Source of the DNA: an uncultured Phascolarctobacterium sp.
Lineage (GTDB): Bacteria; Bacillota; Negativicutes; Acidaminococcales; Acidaminococcaceae
NCBI GenBank assembly: GCA_937901335.1
Contig: CALCHC010000150.1
Coordinates: 1-15,015, forward strand
Length of the DNA: 15,015 nt
Direction of reading: 5' to 3'
In this document: in pieces, positions 5,883 to 12,787 of the stretch
Numbering within the stretch: the stretch's first letter is position 1
Layout of the letters: the number at the start of each line of letters is the position of its first letter
Notes under the pieces: model-generated
Seen by the model: the letters and a program-made list of their open reading frames with translations, nothing else
The model's database searches: none
What the model was told of the DNA's origin: nothing
Translations under genes and position numbers: made by a program

Positions 5883-6737
5883 ATGAAACTTATAAAAACT
5901 GTTGCAGAACTCCGTGAAGAAGTAGCCCTTGCTAAATCTAAGGGCGAAACCATTGGTTTAGTACCCACTATGGGTGCGTTACACGAAGGTCACGCCTCCC
6001 TTATCAAGGCAGCAAATATGGAAAATGACTGTGTAATCGTCAGCGTTTTCGTTAACCCTACCCAATTTGCTCCCAATGAAGATTTAGATGCTTACCCTCG
6101 CACATTGGAAGCAGACTGCGTTCTTGCGGAAAAAATGGGTGCTGATATTGTCTTTGCACCTTCCCCTAAAGAAATGTACCCCAGTGAAGATGATACTTGG
6201 GTAGAAGTTACAGGGGATATTACAAAAGTTTTATGTGGTCGCAGCCGCCCCATCCATTTCCGCGGAGTTACCACTGTTGTCACCAAACTTTTTAACCTTG
6301 CTCAACCTGACCGTGCTTATTTCGGTCAAAAGGATGCACAACAAGTTGAAGTGCTGAAACGTATGGTGAAAGATTTATTCTTTAACATTCAATTGCGTAT
6401 TATGCCTATTGTTCGTGAAAAAGACGGTTTGGCTAAAAGCTCTCGCAACACTTACCTCTCTACTGAAGAAAGAACTGCAGCTTTAGTTTTAAATAGTAAC
6501 TTGAAAACAGCACAAAAACTTTACCAACAAGGTGAACGTAATAAAGATACTCTTATTTCCGCAGTTATTGCAGGTATTAAAGCAGAACCTTTGAGCGACA
6601 TTGATTATGTAGAAATTTATGCCTTGCCGGAACTAAAACCTGTTACTAATCCTTTGCAAGGCAGTAACCTTTTGGCAGTTGCTGTTAAATTTGGCACAAC
6701 CCGTTTAATTGATAATGTAGTTTTGGAGGAAAAATAA
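5883..6737 (+). CDS. panC: Pantoate--beta-alanine ligase (pantothenate synthetase)
   Basis: PanC joins pantoate and beta-alanine using ATP through a pantoyl-adenylate, the last step to vitamin B5. The 284-residue protein has the nucleotidyltransferase signature PTMGALHEGH (28-37, with H34 and H37), VFVNPTQFAPNEDLDAYPR (pantoate and ATP pocket), YFGQKDAQQ (146-154) and the KMSKS-like loop GLAKSSRN (182-189). Length matches E. coli PanC (283). AGAGGA precedes the ATG by 6 bases. Its TAA shares one base with the panD ATG, so PanC and PanD production is probably coupled. Nothing is missing or truncated. Confidence 0.97.
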   Translation: MKLIKTVAELREEVALAKSKGETIGLVPTMGALHEGHASLIKAANMENDCVIVSVFVNPTQFAPNEDLDAYPRTLEADCVLAEKMGADIVFAPSPKEMYPSEDDTWVEVTGDITKVLCGRSRPIHFRGVTTVVTKLFNLAQPDRAYFGQKDAQQVEVLKRMVKDLFFNIQLRIMPIVREKDGLAKSSRNTYLSTEERTAALVLNSNLKTAQKLYQQGERNKDTLISAVIAGIKAEPLSDIDYVEIYALPELKPVTNPLQGSNLLAVAVKFGTTRLIDNVVLEEK

Positions 6738-7120
6738 TGCTCTACAATATGTTCCACGGAAAAATTCACCGCGCTACCGTTACTGAAGCTAATTTAGAAT
6801 ACATGGGTAGCATTACTATAGATAGCGAACTCTTAGAACTTTCCGGTATTCTTCCCGGAGAAAGAGTGCAAGTAGTTGACAACAACAACGGCAACCGTCT
6901 GGAAACCTATGTAATCGCAGGTGAACCGGGCAGTGGCGTTATCTGCCTTAATGGCGCTGCAGCACGTCAAGTTGTAGTTGGTGATACTGTAATCATCATT
7001 GCTTATGCTATGATGAATGAAGAAGAAGCTAAAAATTTTGTTCCTAAAGTTGTAATGGTAGACGAAAAGAACCGTCCCATTAAAGTACGTGGTACTGAAC
7101 TTGCAGGAGAAATTGGCTAA
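6737..7120 (+). CDS. panD: Aspartate 1-decarboxylase proenzyme
   Basis: PanD makes beta-alanine from L-aspartate using a pyruvoyl group formed by self-cleavage. The 127-residue protein keeps E. coli numbering exactly: K9, cleavage between G24 and S25 in YMGSITID, R54, T57 and Y58 in NRLETYVI, and N72 in LNGAAAR. It should therefore process to a beta chain of 24 residues and a pyruvoyl-bearing alpha chain. GGAGG lies within the end of panC, 8 bases before the ATG. It is the last gene of the operon, followed by a strong terminator. In gamma-proteobacteria maturation needs PanM; none is visible here, consistent with self-processing types. Confidence 0.97.
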   Translation: MLYNMFHGKIHRATVTEANLEYMGSITIDSELLELSGILPGERVQVVDNNNGNRLETYVIAGEPGSGVICLNGAAARQVVVGDTVIIIAYAMMNEEEAKNFVPKVVMVDEKNRPIKVRGTELAGEIG

Positions 7121-7132
7121 ATAGTGATACAC

Positions 7133-7168
7133 AAAAAGGACATTCCCTAAAATGGGAATGTCCTTTTT
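7133..7168. terminator. Bidirectional terminator between panD and the M20 peptidase gene
   Basis: A perfect 15-bp stem (7133-7147 with 7154-7168) encloses a 6-base loop, with A and T tracts at the two ends. It serves the rightward pan operon and the leftward, convergent peptidase gene. Confidence 0.9.
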
Positions 7169-7189
7169 TATTGTGCTTATAACGATTTC

Positions 7190-8416
7190 TCAGAATACTT
7201 TGGTTAATTCTGCCAGGGTGATAGCGAAGGCTGCGGTGCGCGGAACAGCAGTCTTCAAATCTACGGATTCGTGGTCAGTATGTTCATCGTAGTTTTCTAC
7301 ACCGAGAGCATCCAAAGTAGGAATGAACTTAGCAGTACGGTTACCATCGGTCAAACCACCTGCAACCCATTCATTAACTTCGCCGCCAAATTCTTGTTTA
7401 ACAACAGCCTTGTAAATATCAACCATCTTTTGAACTTGGGGAGTTTTTTCCATAGGACCGGTTACCATACCGCCGGTAATGCTAACTTTGGTGCCAGCAA
7501 TTACAACTTTATCTGCCAAAGCTTTAATTTCTTCGTCAATGCGAGCTTGTTCCGCAGTGGAGAAGCAACGGATATTTACTTCGCAGAAAGCATCGCCAGG
7601 AATTACGCTAATTTTATCGTTAGTAGAACCAATCACGCCAACGTTCACGGTGTTTTGCGGAATGAATTGTCCTGCGTCCACGATACCACGTGCTTTCAAA
7701 GCTTCTGCAGTGAAATCTTCCGGGTTGCCGGGCATGGGACTAGCAAGTTTATGAATTTCAGTAATGGTATACGCCAGCTGATGAATTGCATTTGCACAAT
7801 GTTGGGAAGCGTTACCATGGTGCCCGCCAATACCGGTAACTTCTACGCGATATTTTGCGTTGCTCTTACGTTGGGTAACAATACCCCAGTTGGGGCGAGC
7901 CACGTCCATAATAATTGCGAAGTCGGATTGTTGGGACAGTTCCGCTACGATTTCTTCCGCAGTTTTAGAACCACCTTCTTCTTCACCATTGGTATAGTAA
8001 ATGATTTCTTTAAAGTTTTTGAAGCCTGCTTCTTGAAGAGCTTTCAAACCATAGATTACTTCCATAACGGTTGCTTTGTCGTCGCCAACACCGGGGCCCC
8101 AAGCAAAACCGTTTTCATCAACACGGAAAGGACGTTTTGCAGCTTCGCCTTTATTGAAAACAGTATCAACGTGAGCAACTAAAAGAACAGTCAGCTCACC
8201 TTCGCCCTTCAAGCGGGAAATCAAATGGCAAGCACGGTCATTATATCTATATTCAGTAGTAGCGCCCATTGCTTCCATATGTTGAGCAACAAATTTATTG
8301 GCAGCTTCAGTGCCTTCACGATCACCGTTGCCGGAATCAATGTTAGTTAAGATTTCCAAATCCTTAACATAATCGTTGTAATGGTCTTGTAAATATTTTT
8401 TAATAGTCTCTCTCAT
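7190..8416 (-). CDS. M20-family metallopeptidase (carboxypeptidase G2-like)
   Basis: The 408-residue protein is a di-zinc M20 hydrolase, closest in pattern to glutamate carboxypeptidase G2 of Pseudomonas. Metal and catalytic residues are in place: H82 and D84 in LVAHVDTVFNKG, D112 in WGPGVGDDKAT, the catalytic E146 and metal E147 in TNGEEEGGS, D171 in IIMDVARP, and H379 in DEHTDHESVD. The central lid/dimer domain (about 185-300) carries VTGIGGHHGNAS where the family usually has SHAG. No signal peptide is seen, so it is probably cytosolic. It likely removes a C-terminal residue from a peptide or N-acyl amino acid, but ArgE/DapE-like or other amidase activity is possible. AAAGGAG lies 7 bases before the ATG. 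A 97-base gap from thiH has no clear terminator, so its promoter is uncertain. Confidence 0.85.
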   Translation of the reverse strand: MRETIKKYLQDHYNDYVKDLEILTNIDSGNGDREGTEAANKFVAQHMEAMGATTEYRYNDRACHLISRLKGEGELTVLLVAHVDTVFNKGEAAKRPFRVDENGFAWGPGVGDDKATVMEVIYGLKALQEAGFKNFKEIIYYTNGEEEGGSKTAEEIVAELSQQSDFAIIMDVARPNWGIVTQRKSNAKYRVEVTGIGGHHGNASQHCANAIHQLAYTITEIHKLASPMPGNPEDFTAEALKARGIVDAGQFIPQNTVNVGVIGSTNDKISVIPGDAFCEVNIRCFSTAEQARIDEEIKALADKVVIAGTKVSITGGMVTGPMEKTPQVQKMVDIYKAVVKQEFGGEVNEWVAGGLTDGNRTAKFIPTLDALGVENYDEHTDHESVDLKTAVPRTAAFAITLAELTKVF

Positions 8417-8513
8417 TGCAGGACTCCTTTATAAAAAATTCTTCATTAAATACTATAATGGTTTTATATTCGTTGAAGTATAGAATTTTTCCTGCACAAG
8501 AACTTCTGCAATT

Positions 8514-9722
8514 TTAAACAAATACATAATCTGCCATTACAGGCTGTAGCCCTCGCCCTTTCAAATCTGCAAAAATCTCCGCCAAACTACGTCCGTCATC
8601 AATTTCAAACTGCTCATCGCCAATACCACTACTGCTATGGCTACCAATTCCCGTACTTACGCCTGCAGAAATCTTCGTTGCCGCAATGCTCATCAAATTA
8701 TCACGCACCCTTGCACACTCACGACTGGATACCGTAATAGAAGCATAAGGCAGGAACAAACGATAGGCACAGACGATTTGCAAAAGTTCCTTCTCGCCTA
8801 CGTCAAGAGGTCTAATTTTATCGTTGTTGATGATAGGACGAAGTCTTGGACAAGAGAGTGCAATCTCTGCGTGAGGGTACTGCCTTTGTAAAAGGTAAGC
8901 GTGCAAGCCCGTAGCAAAAGCATCTTTACGAAAATCATCCAAACCTAAAAGCGCCGCCAAACCTACTCCACGCATACCGCCTCGTAACGCTCGCTCCTGC
9001 GCATAGAAACGATATGGAAAACAACGCTTATGCCCTGCCAAATGTAACTGCCCATATTTTTCGCTGTTGTAAGTTTCTTGGAACACTGTCACATAATCAG
9101 CACCACACTTATGAAGATAAGCATATTCATCGCTATTGACAGGATAAATCTCCAAACCCACAACCTTAAAATATTTCCTTGCCAGCTTGCAGGCTTCACC
9201 AATATATTTTACGTCGGACATCTTCCTGCTTTCGCCAGTTAAGAGTAAAACTTCTTGCATGCCCGTTGCGGAAATCGCCTGCATCTCAGCTTCCATTTGC
9301 GTGAAATCAAGCTTCCCCCTTTGAATCTTGTTATGACAATTAAAACCACAATACACGCAGTAATTCTCGCAGTAGTTTGCCAAATACAAGGGAGTGAAGA
9401 AATACACGTTGTTCCCAAAATATTTGCGTCTTTCCTTTTGAGCAACAATGGCAAGCTCCTCAAGTAAAGGTAGCGCCGCTGGAGAAAGAAGCGCACCAAA
9501 ATCAGCAAGAGTTCTTTTAGAATTACTAAGAGCCCTACGCACGTCAGCTTCCGTAAAATTTTCAGGTTGGAAGTCCGCACGCAAAGCTTGTACTTGCTCT
9601 AAAAGAGTGCTGTCCAAAATCTCCATACCCTCTTGATATTCCATATAATCATCAACAAGATTTTGTGCTTTTTGACGACTTTCTTCATTATATATAGTAG
9701 TGTTAAAAAATTTATCTTCCAT
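8514..9722 (-). CDS. thiH: 2-iminoacetate synthase (radical SAM tyrosine lyase)
   Basis: ThiH cleaves L-tyrosine by radical S-adenosylmethionine chemistry to p-cresol and 2-iminoacetate (dehydroglycine), the glycine-derived donor for the thiazole ring. The 402-residue protein has the 4Fe-4S cluster motif CENYCVYCGF (C118, C122, C125) in a TIM-barrel, a typical ThiH helical N-terminus, and the C-terminal segment GDEQFEIDDGRSLAE. I chose ATG at 9720-9722, with AGGTGG 8 bases upstream; a GTG 12 bases further up would put that site inside the gene. A gap of 12 bases follows thiG. HydG is a homologue, but the thi operon context and the length without a long C-terminal extension favour ThiH. Use of ThiH rather than glycine oxidase ThiO fits an anaerobe. 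Confidence 0.95.
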   Translation of the reverse strand: MEDKFFNTTIYNEESRQKAQNLVDDYMEYQEGMEILDSTLLEQVQALRADFQPENFTEADVRRALSNSKRTLADFGALLSPAALPLLEELAIVAQKERRKYFGNNVYFFTPLYLANYCENYCVYCGFNCHNKIQRGKLDFTQMEAEMQAISATGMQEVLLLTGESRKMSDVKYIGEACKLARKYFKVVGLEIYPVNSDEYAYLHKCGADYVTVFQETYNSEKYGQLHLAGHKRCFPYRFYAQERALRGGMRGVGLAALLGLDDFRKDAFATGLHAYLLQRQYPHAEIALSCPRLRPIINNDKIRPLDVGEKELLQIVCAYRLFLPYASITVSSRECARVRDNLMSIAATKISAGVSTGIGSHSSSGIGDEQFEIDDGRSLAEIFADLKGRGLQPVMADYVFV

Positions 9723-9734
9723 TATATATACCAC

Positions 9735-10496
9735 CTAATCACGCAAGAATCCGGTCAAAGGAGAAGAAGCATTACCAAACTCAGTTACCCTGCCCAAACC
9801 GGAAAGATATGCCTTGCGACCGGCACTTACTGCTTCACGAAAAGCTGCTGCCATTTGCGGAATATCTCTTGCTGTGGCAATGGCGGTATTCACCATTACG
9901 GCAGAAGCGCCCATTTCCATAGCTTGGCAAGCTTGGGACGGTTTGCCTATCCCCGCATCAACAATGATGGGCAAATTCATTTCATCAACCAAGATTTGGA
10001 TAAAGTCCCCAGTAACTAAGCCTTTATTACTACCAATGGGTGCACCTAAAGGCATAATGCAAGCAGCTCCGGCATTTGCCATATCGCGAGCAGCTTGTAA
10101 ATCAGGATACATATAAGGCATAACGACAAAGCCTTCTTTCGCCAAAACTTCTGTTGCCTTCGCCGTTTCGTAATTATCCGGCAAAAGATACTTGCTATCT
10201 TTAATCACTTCTATCTTGATAAAATCACTTTGGCATAATTCGCGAGCTAAGCGTGCAATGCGAATAGCTTCCTCCGCAGTACGAGCCCCTGAAGTATTGG
10301 GAAGTTTGACGATATTTTCATGCAGATAATCTAAAATATTTTCCAAGTCGCCGCCATTGGCACGCCTTAAAGCAAGAGTAATAATCTCCGCTCCTGCCTG
10401 CTCTACTGCTGCCTTGATAAGCTCCAAAGAATACTTACCACTACCTAAAATAAAACGTGAAGTAAATTCATGACCACCTAAAACAAATTTATCCAT
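9735..10496 (-). CDS. thiG: Thiazole synthase
   Basis: ThiG builds the thiazole phosphate carboxylate from deoxyxylulose 5-phosphate, dehydroglycine and the ThiS thiocarboxylate. The 253-residue (beta/alpha)8 barrel shows FILGSGKY (16-22), ITLALRRAN (39-47), PNTSGARTAEEA (66-77), the Schiff-base lysine K94 in DFIKIEVI, PLGAPIGSNKGL, DAGIGKPSQACQAMEMGA and a VNTAIA phosphate loop. Length is normal for the family. ATG at 10494-10496 has GGAG 8 bases upstream; that site overlaps the final codons of thiF, 5 bases from its stop, so coupling is likely. The frame is open further upstream but only as an antisense-free overlap of thiF, which I exclude. Confidence 0.97.
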   Translation of the reverse strand: MDKFVLGGHEFTSRFILGSGKYSLELIKAAVEQAGAEIITLALRRANGGDLENILDYLHENIVKLPNTSGARTAEEAIRIARLARELCQSDFIKIEVIKDSKYLLPDNYETAKATEVLAKEGFVVMPYMYPDLQAARDMANAGAACIMPLGAPIGSNKGLVTGDFIQILVDEMNLPIIVDAGIGKPSQACQAMEMGASAVMVNTAIATARDIPQMAAAFREAVSAGRKAYLSGLGRVTEFGNASSPLTGFLRD

Positions 10497-10501
10497 ACTT
10501 A

Positions 10502-11128
10502 TCACTCCAAACCTAAAATTATCCTTTGTACCAAATGTGCTTGTTGAGCAGCGCATAAAGCAACTCTTGCTGCGTAAAGACTTTCGCTTTCGCAATCGCT
10601 CACCCCGTCCCCGCACAAGTACAAGTTTTTACTAATGCGTCTCGCCTGAATTAAATTGCCATCATCCAAACCTGCCATACCGGAAGCAGCAACAATAATC
10701 TTGTCTGCAAAATTCCCAAGCACTCCATTTACAAGCAGTGCTTTTGTTTCCGCTTTATCCAACGCCTCGCAAATGATGACTTCATCTTTTAATAAAGGTG
10801 CAAGATTGTACTCATCTAACTTCACGCAACTTAACTTTAGCTCTATATTGGGATTAATTTTGCGTAAGGTACTTGCTAAAGCTTCCGTTTTATACGAGCC
10901 TACTTGTTCCAAAAAATATTGCTGACGATGAAGATTACTTACATCAACTTTGTCAAAATCTATTAAGTGCAAATAACCAACGCCCATCCGAGTCAGCAGA
11001 ATAGCAATATTACTTCCCAAGCCGCCTAAACCAACTACCGCTACTCGTGCCTGTTGTAATTTTTTGACCGCAGTACTTCCGCAACGGTTTACCAGTTCTC
11101 GCTCTAACTCCTCTTTCGAAATCAGCAA
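10502..11128 (-). CDS. thiF: ThiF family 2 adenylyltransferase (ThiS activator)
   Basis: ThiF-type E1-like enzymes adenylate the C-terminal glycine of ThiS with ATP so that sulfur can be loaded. The 208-residue protein has the nucleotide loop VVGLGGLGSN (31-40), the acidic LIDFD (55-59), NLHRQQYF with N65 and R68, and K80 in SYKTEAL. It is shorter than E. coli ThiF (251) and lacks the paired CxxC zinc motifs, as in the compact ThiF family 2; GDGVSDC (173-179) is the only local cysteine motif there. The start is decided by the ribosome site: GGAGG in the thiS tail lies 8 bases before a TTG at 11126-11128, one base past the thiS stop. A GTG four codons earlier would overlap the Shine-Dalgarno itself. 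Confidence 0.88.
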   Translation of the reverse strand: MLISKEELERELVNRCGSTAVKKLQQARVAVVGLGGLGSNIAILLTRMGVGYLHLIDFDKVDVSNLHRQQYFLEQVGSYKTEALASTLRKINPNIELKLSCVKLDEYNLAPLLKDEVIICEALDKAETKALLVNGVLGNFADKIIVAASGMAGLDDGNLIQARRISKNLYLCGDGVSDCESESLYAARVALCAAQQAHLVQRIILGLE

Positions 11129-11129
11129 C

Positions 11130-11324
11130 TTAACCACCTCCCACAAAACAGACAATTTCTAAAACATCAGTATCTTGCAAAATCGTAGTAGCATATTCCT
11201 TGCGTGGAACAATCTTTCCGTTCAGCTCCACTGCAACTTTTGTCAGAGCATAGCCATTGCTTTCTAAAAATTTCTCTAACGTAAGCCTTTCTTTTAACTC
11301 TACTTGCTTGCCATTAACTCGCAT
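11130..11324 (-). CDS. thiS: ThiS sulfur carrier protein
   Basis: This 64-residue ubiquitin-like (beta-grasp) protein carries sulfur as a C-terminal thiocarboxylate to thiazole synthase. It opens with MRVNGKQVEL, has the central VAVELNGKIVPRKEY strand, and ends DVLEIVCFVGGG, the expected terminal Gly-Gly (here Gly-Gly-Gly, as in Bacillus ThiS). AGAAAGGAGG is 5 bases before the ATG. It is the first gene of the thi operon and lies about 170 bases after the TPP riboswitch, with two terminator-like hairpins between them. Its stop codon sits inside the start signals of thiF. Confidence 0.95.
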   Translation of the reverse strand: MRVNGKQVELKERLTLEKFLESNGYALTKVAVELNGKIVPRKEYATTILQDTDVLEIVCFVGGG

Positions 11325-11340
11325 AATAACCTCCTTTCTG

Positions 11341-11399
11341 AAAAAAGAAAAAAGCTCACCAAGGAACTACACCCGCGGTGGTGTACCCCTTCATGAACT
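11341..11399 (-). terminator. Second terminator-like hairpin, directly before thiS
   Basis: On the minus strand, AGTTCATGAAGGGGTACACC (11399-11380) can pair with GGTGTAGTTCCTTGGTGAGCT (11373-11353) around the loop ACCGCG. This gives a stem of about 19 pairs with several G-U pairs, one G bulge and one G-G mismatch. It is followed at once by T6-C-T6 running up to the thiS ribosome site. It is separate from the riboswitch terminator at 11464-11489. Confidence 0.7.
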
Positions 11400-11463
11400 T
11401 TCTGCTCAATCACTCTCGAAGCAAACTGCTTCTGCATATTAAGTTTTAACCTAAATGAGTAAT

Positions 11464-11489
11464 AAAAAAGAAGCTGACAACGCAGCTTC
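11464..11489 (-). terminator. Expression-platform terminator of the TPP riboswitch
   Basis: GAAGCTG and CAGCTTC (11489-11483 and 11476-11470, minus strand) form a 7-bp stem with a 6-base loop and are followed by six T (11469-11464). It begins about 10 bases after the aptamer, so it is the expected TPP-controlled stop. Confidence 0.9.
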
Positions 11490-11497
11490 CTAAATCC

Positions 11498-11594
11498 TTA
11501 AACACTCCCTACGTTGGCATTACCCATATCAGGTTCACGGGTCGAAGTTCACAACTTCCTCTCAGCCTGTTTACAAGCTCCCCAACAATATTAA
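11498..11594 (-). promoter_or_regulatory. TPP (thiamine pyrophosphate) riboswitch
   Basis: The minus strand carries the conserved THI-box core: GGGGAGC, GCTGAGAGG (around 11566-11558), ACCC, then GAACCTGAT and GGTAATGCCAACGTAGGGA (11524-11506). P1 can form between TTAATATTG (11594-11586) and AGTGTTTAA (11506-11498) with one bulge. Bound TPP should favour the terminator at 11464-11489 and shut off thiSFGH. The optional P3a-type arm is short (GAAGTTGTGAACTTC). Confidence 0.97.
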
Positions 11595-11605
11595 ATTGCA
11601 ACTTC

Positions 11606-11634
11606 AGTATAAAACTGTTCAAATATCTTGTCAA
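11606..11634 (-). promoter_or_regulatory. Sigma-A-type promoter of the thi operon
   Basis: TTGACA (11634-11629), a 17-bp spacer and TATACT (11611-11606) lie on the minus strand, placing the start near 11599, immediately ahead of the riboswitch. Confidence 0.85.
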
Positions 11635-11695
11635 GAAAAGTGCTTCTAAATATTTTGCTCAGCCAAAACAAATTTCTTCTCCCCAAAATTAAATA

Positions 11696-11704
11696 TGCTA
11701 TAAT
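11696..11704 (+). promoter_or_regulatory. Extended -10 promoter for hydE
   Basis: TGCTATAAT is a consensus extended -10 with no clear -35. It lies 28 bases before the hydE ATG and points away from the thi promoter, leaving about 60 bp between the two divergent promoters. Confidence 0.65.
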
Positions 11705-11731
11705 ACTAAACAGGAAAGCATCGAGGAAAAT

Positions 11732-12787
11732 ATGTTAGACGCTAAAGAAATAATCACTAAATTACATAGAGAACATACTGCTTCCGGCGCAGAACTTTTA
11801 GAATTACTGCATAGTGAAGATGTAGATACAATGGAAGCTTTAAGGCAGGCTGCCCAAGAAACAGCACAAGAAACTTTCGGCAAAGCTGTTTATTTGCGTG
11901 GGCTCATTGAATTCAGTAACTTTTGTAAAAATGATTGCCTGTACTGCGGAATCCGTCGCAGTAATACCCACGCTAGCCGTTATCGCCTTACACCAGAGGA
12001 AATCTTAGAATGTTGCGCTACCGGTTACAACCTTGGCTTGCGCACCTTCGTTTTACAAGGTGGCGAAGATTTTGGCTACGATGACAAGCGTTTGGCAGAA
12101 GTAGTTGCTCAAATTAAAAGGCAACACCCCGATTGCGCAGTAACCCTTTCGGCGGGAGAAAGACCTTCCGAAATTTATAAGCTGTGGCTCGAGGCGGGGG
12201 CTGACAGATTTTTACTGCGTCACGAAACTGCAAACGCAGAACATTACGCTAAACTCCACCCAGCAGAATTAAAGCTTTCCACCCGTTTGGAATGTTTGCA
12301 CTCTTTAAAAGAAATTGGCTACCAAGTTGGCACTGGCTTTATGGTAGGCTCCCCTTTCCAAACTATGGAAAATCTCGTTGAAGATTTACTTTTCATTAAA
12401 GAATTTAACCCTCATATGGTTGGCATTGGTCCTTTCATTCCTCATAAGGATACTCCCTTTGGCGAGCACGCTGCAGGAAGTGCCAAACTAACTTTAAAAC
12501 TTATCTCTATTTTAAGATTATTGCTCCCCAAAGCAAACTTACCTGCCACCACCGCACTTAATACTTTACTTAGCGATGGTCATCAGCAGGGAATCCTTGC
12601 CGGAGCAAATGTTATTATGCCTAACCTTTCGCCACAAAACGTGCGCGACAAATATAATCTTTATAACAACAAACGTCACAGCGGTAGCGAAGCTGCGGAA
12701 GGTATCACCCTTTTACAAAAACAGCTTGCTGAAATTGGTTATCATACAACCGTTAGCCGTGGCGATTATCCAGGAGTGATTAGATGA
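11732..12787 (+). CDS. hydE: [FeFe] hydrogenase H-cluster radical SAM maturase HydE
   Basis: HydE is one of three maturases (with HydF and HydG) that assemble the H-cluster of [FeFe] hydrogenase; it processes the HydG-derived iron synthon toward the bridging dithiolate. The 351-residue protein has a BioB-like radical SAM barrel with YLRGLIEFSNFCKNDCLYCG (cluster cysteines C65, C69, C72), then RTFVLQGGED, LLRHETANAEHYAKLHP, GFMVGSPFQTMENLVEDL, VGIGPFIPHKDTPF, PATTAL and NVIMPNLSP, all characteristic of HydE rather than BioB or PylB. GAGG lies 5 bases before the ATG at 11732. Neither hydF, hydG nor a hydrogenase is in the window, so they must be elsewhere. The stop overlaps the start of the next gene by 4 bases. 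Confidence 0.92.
   Translation: MLDAKEIITKLHREHTASGAELLELLHSEDVDTMEALRQAAQETAQETFGKAVYLRGLIEFSNFCKNDCLYCGIRRSNTHASRYRLTPEEILECCATGYNLGLRTFVLQGGEDFGYDDKRLAEVVAQIKRQHPDCAVTLSAGERPSEIYKLWLEAGADRFLLRHETANAEHYAKLHPAELKLSTRLECLHSLKEIGYQVGTGFMVGSPFQTMENLVEDLLFIKEFNPHMVGIGPFIPHKDTPFGEHAAGSAKLTLKLISILRLLLPKANLPATTALNTLLSDGHQQGILAGANVIMPNLSPQNVRDKYNLYNNKRHSGSEAAEGITLLQKQLAEIGYHTTVSRGDYPGVIR

Noticed and set aside
7271..8182. A 303-codon plus-strand frame opposite the M20 peptidase
   Set aside because: It is an antisense shadow; all the M20 motifs lie on the minus strand and the plus translation resembles no protein family I know.
8417..8513. A promoter for the M20 gene between thiH and its start
   Set aside because: TATAGT and TATACT boxes occur, but none has an acceptable -35 at 16-18 bp or an extended -10, so I do not call one.
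10497..10616. Longer ThiG starting upstream of ATG 10496
   Set aside because: The extension is arginine- and lysine-rich, lies inside thiF in another frame, and ThiG homologues begin near the MDKFVLGG start.
11370..11390. ACCGCGGG next to AGGGG resembling the T-box antiterminator signature
   Set aside because: The UGGN bulge needed to read tRNA ends is absent, the spacing differs, and only about 110 bases precede it, too few for a T-box stem I and specifier loop.
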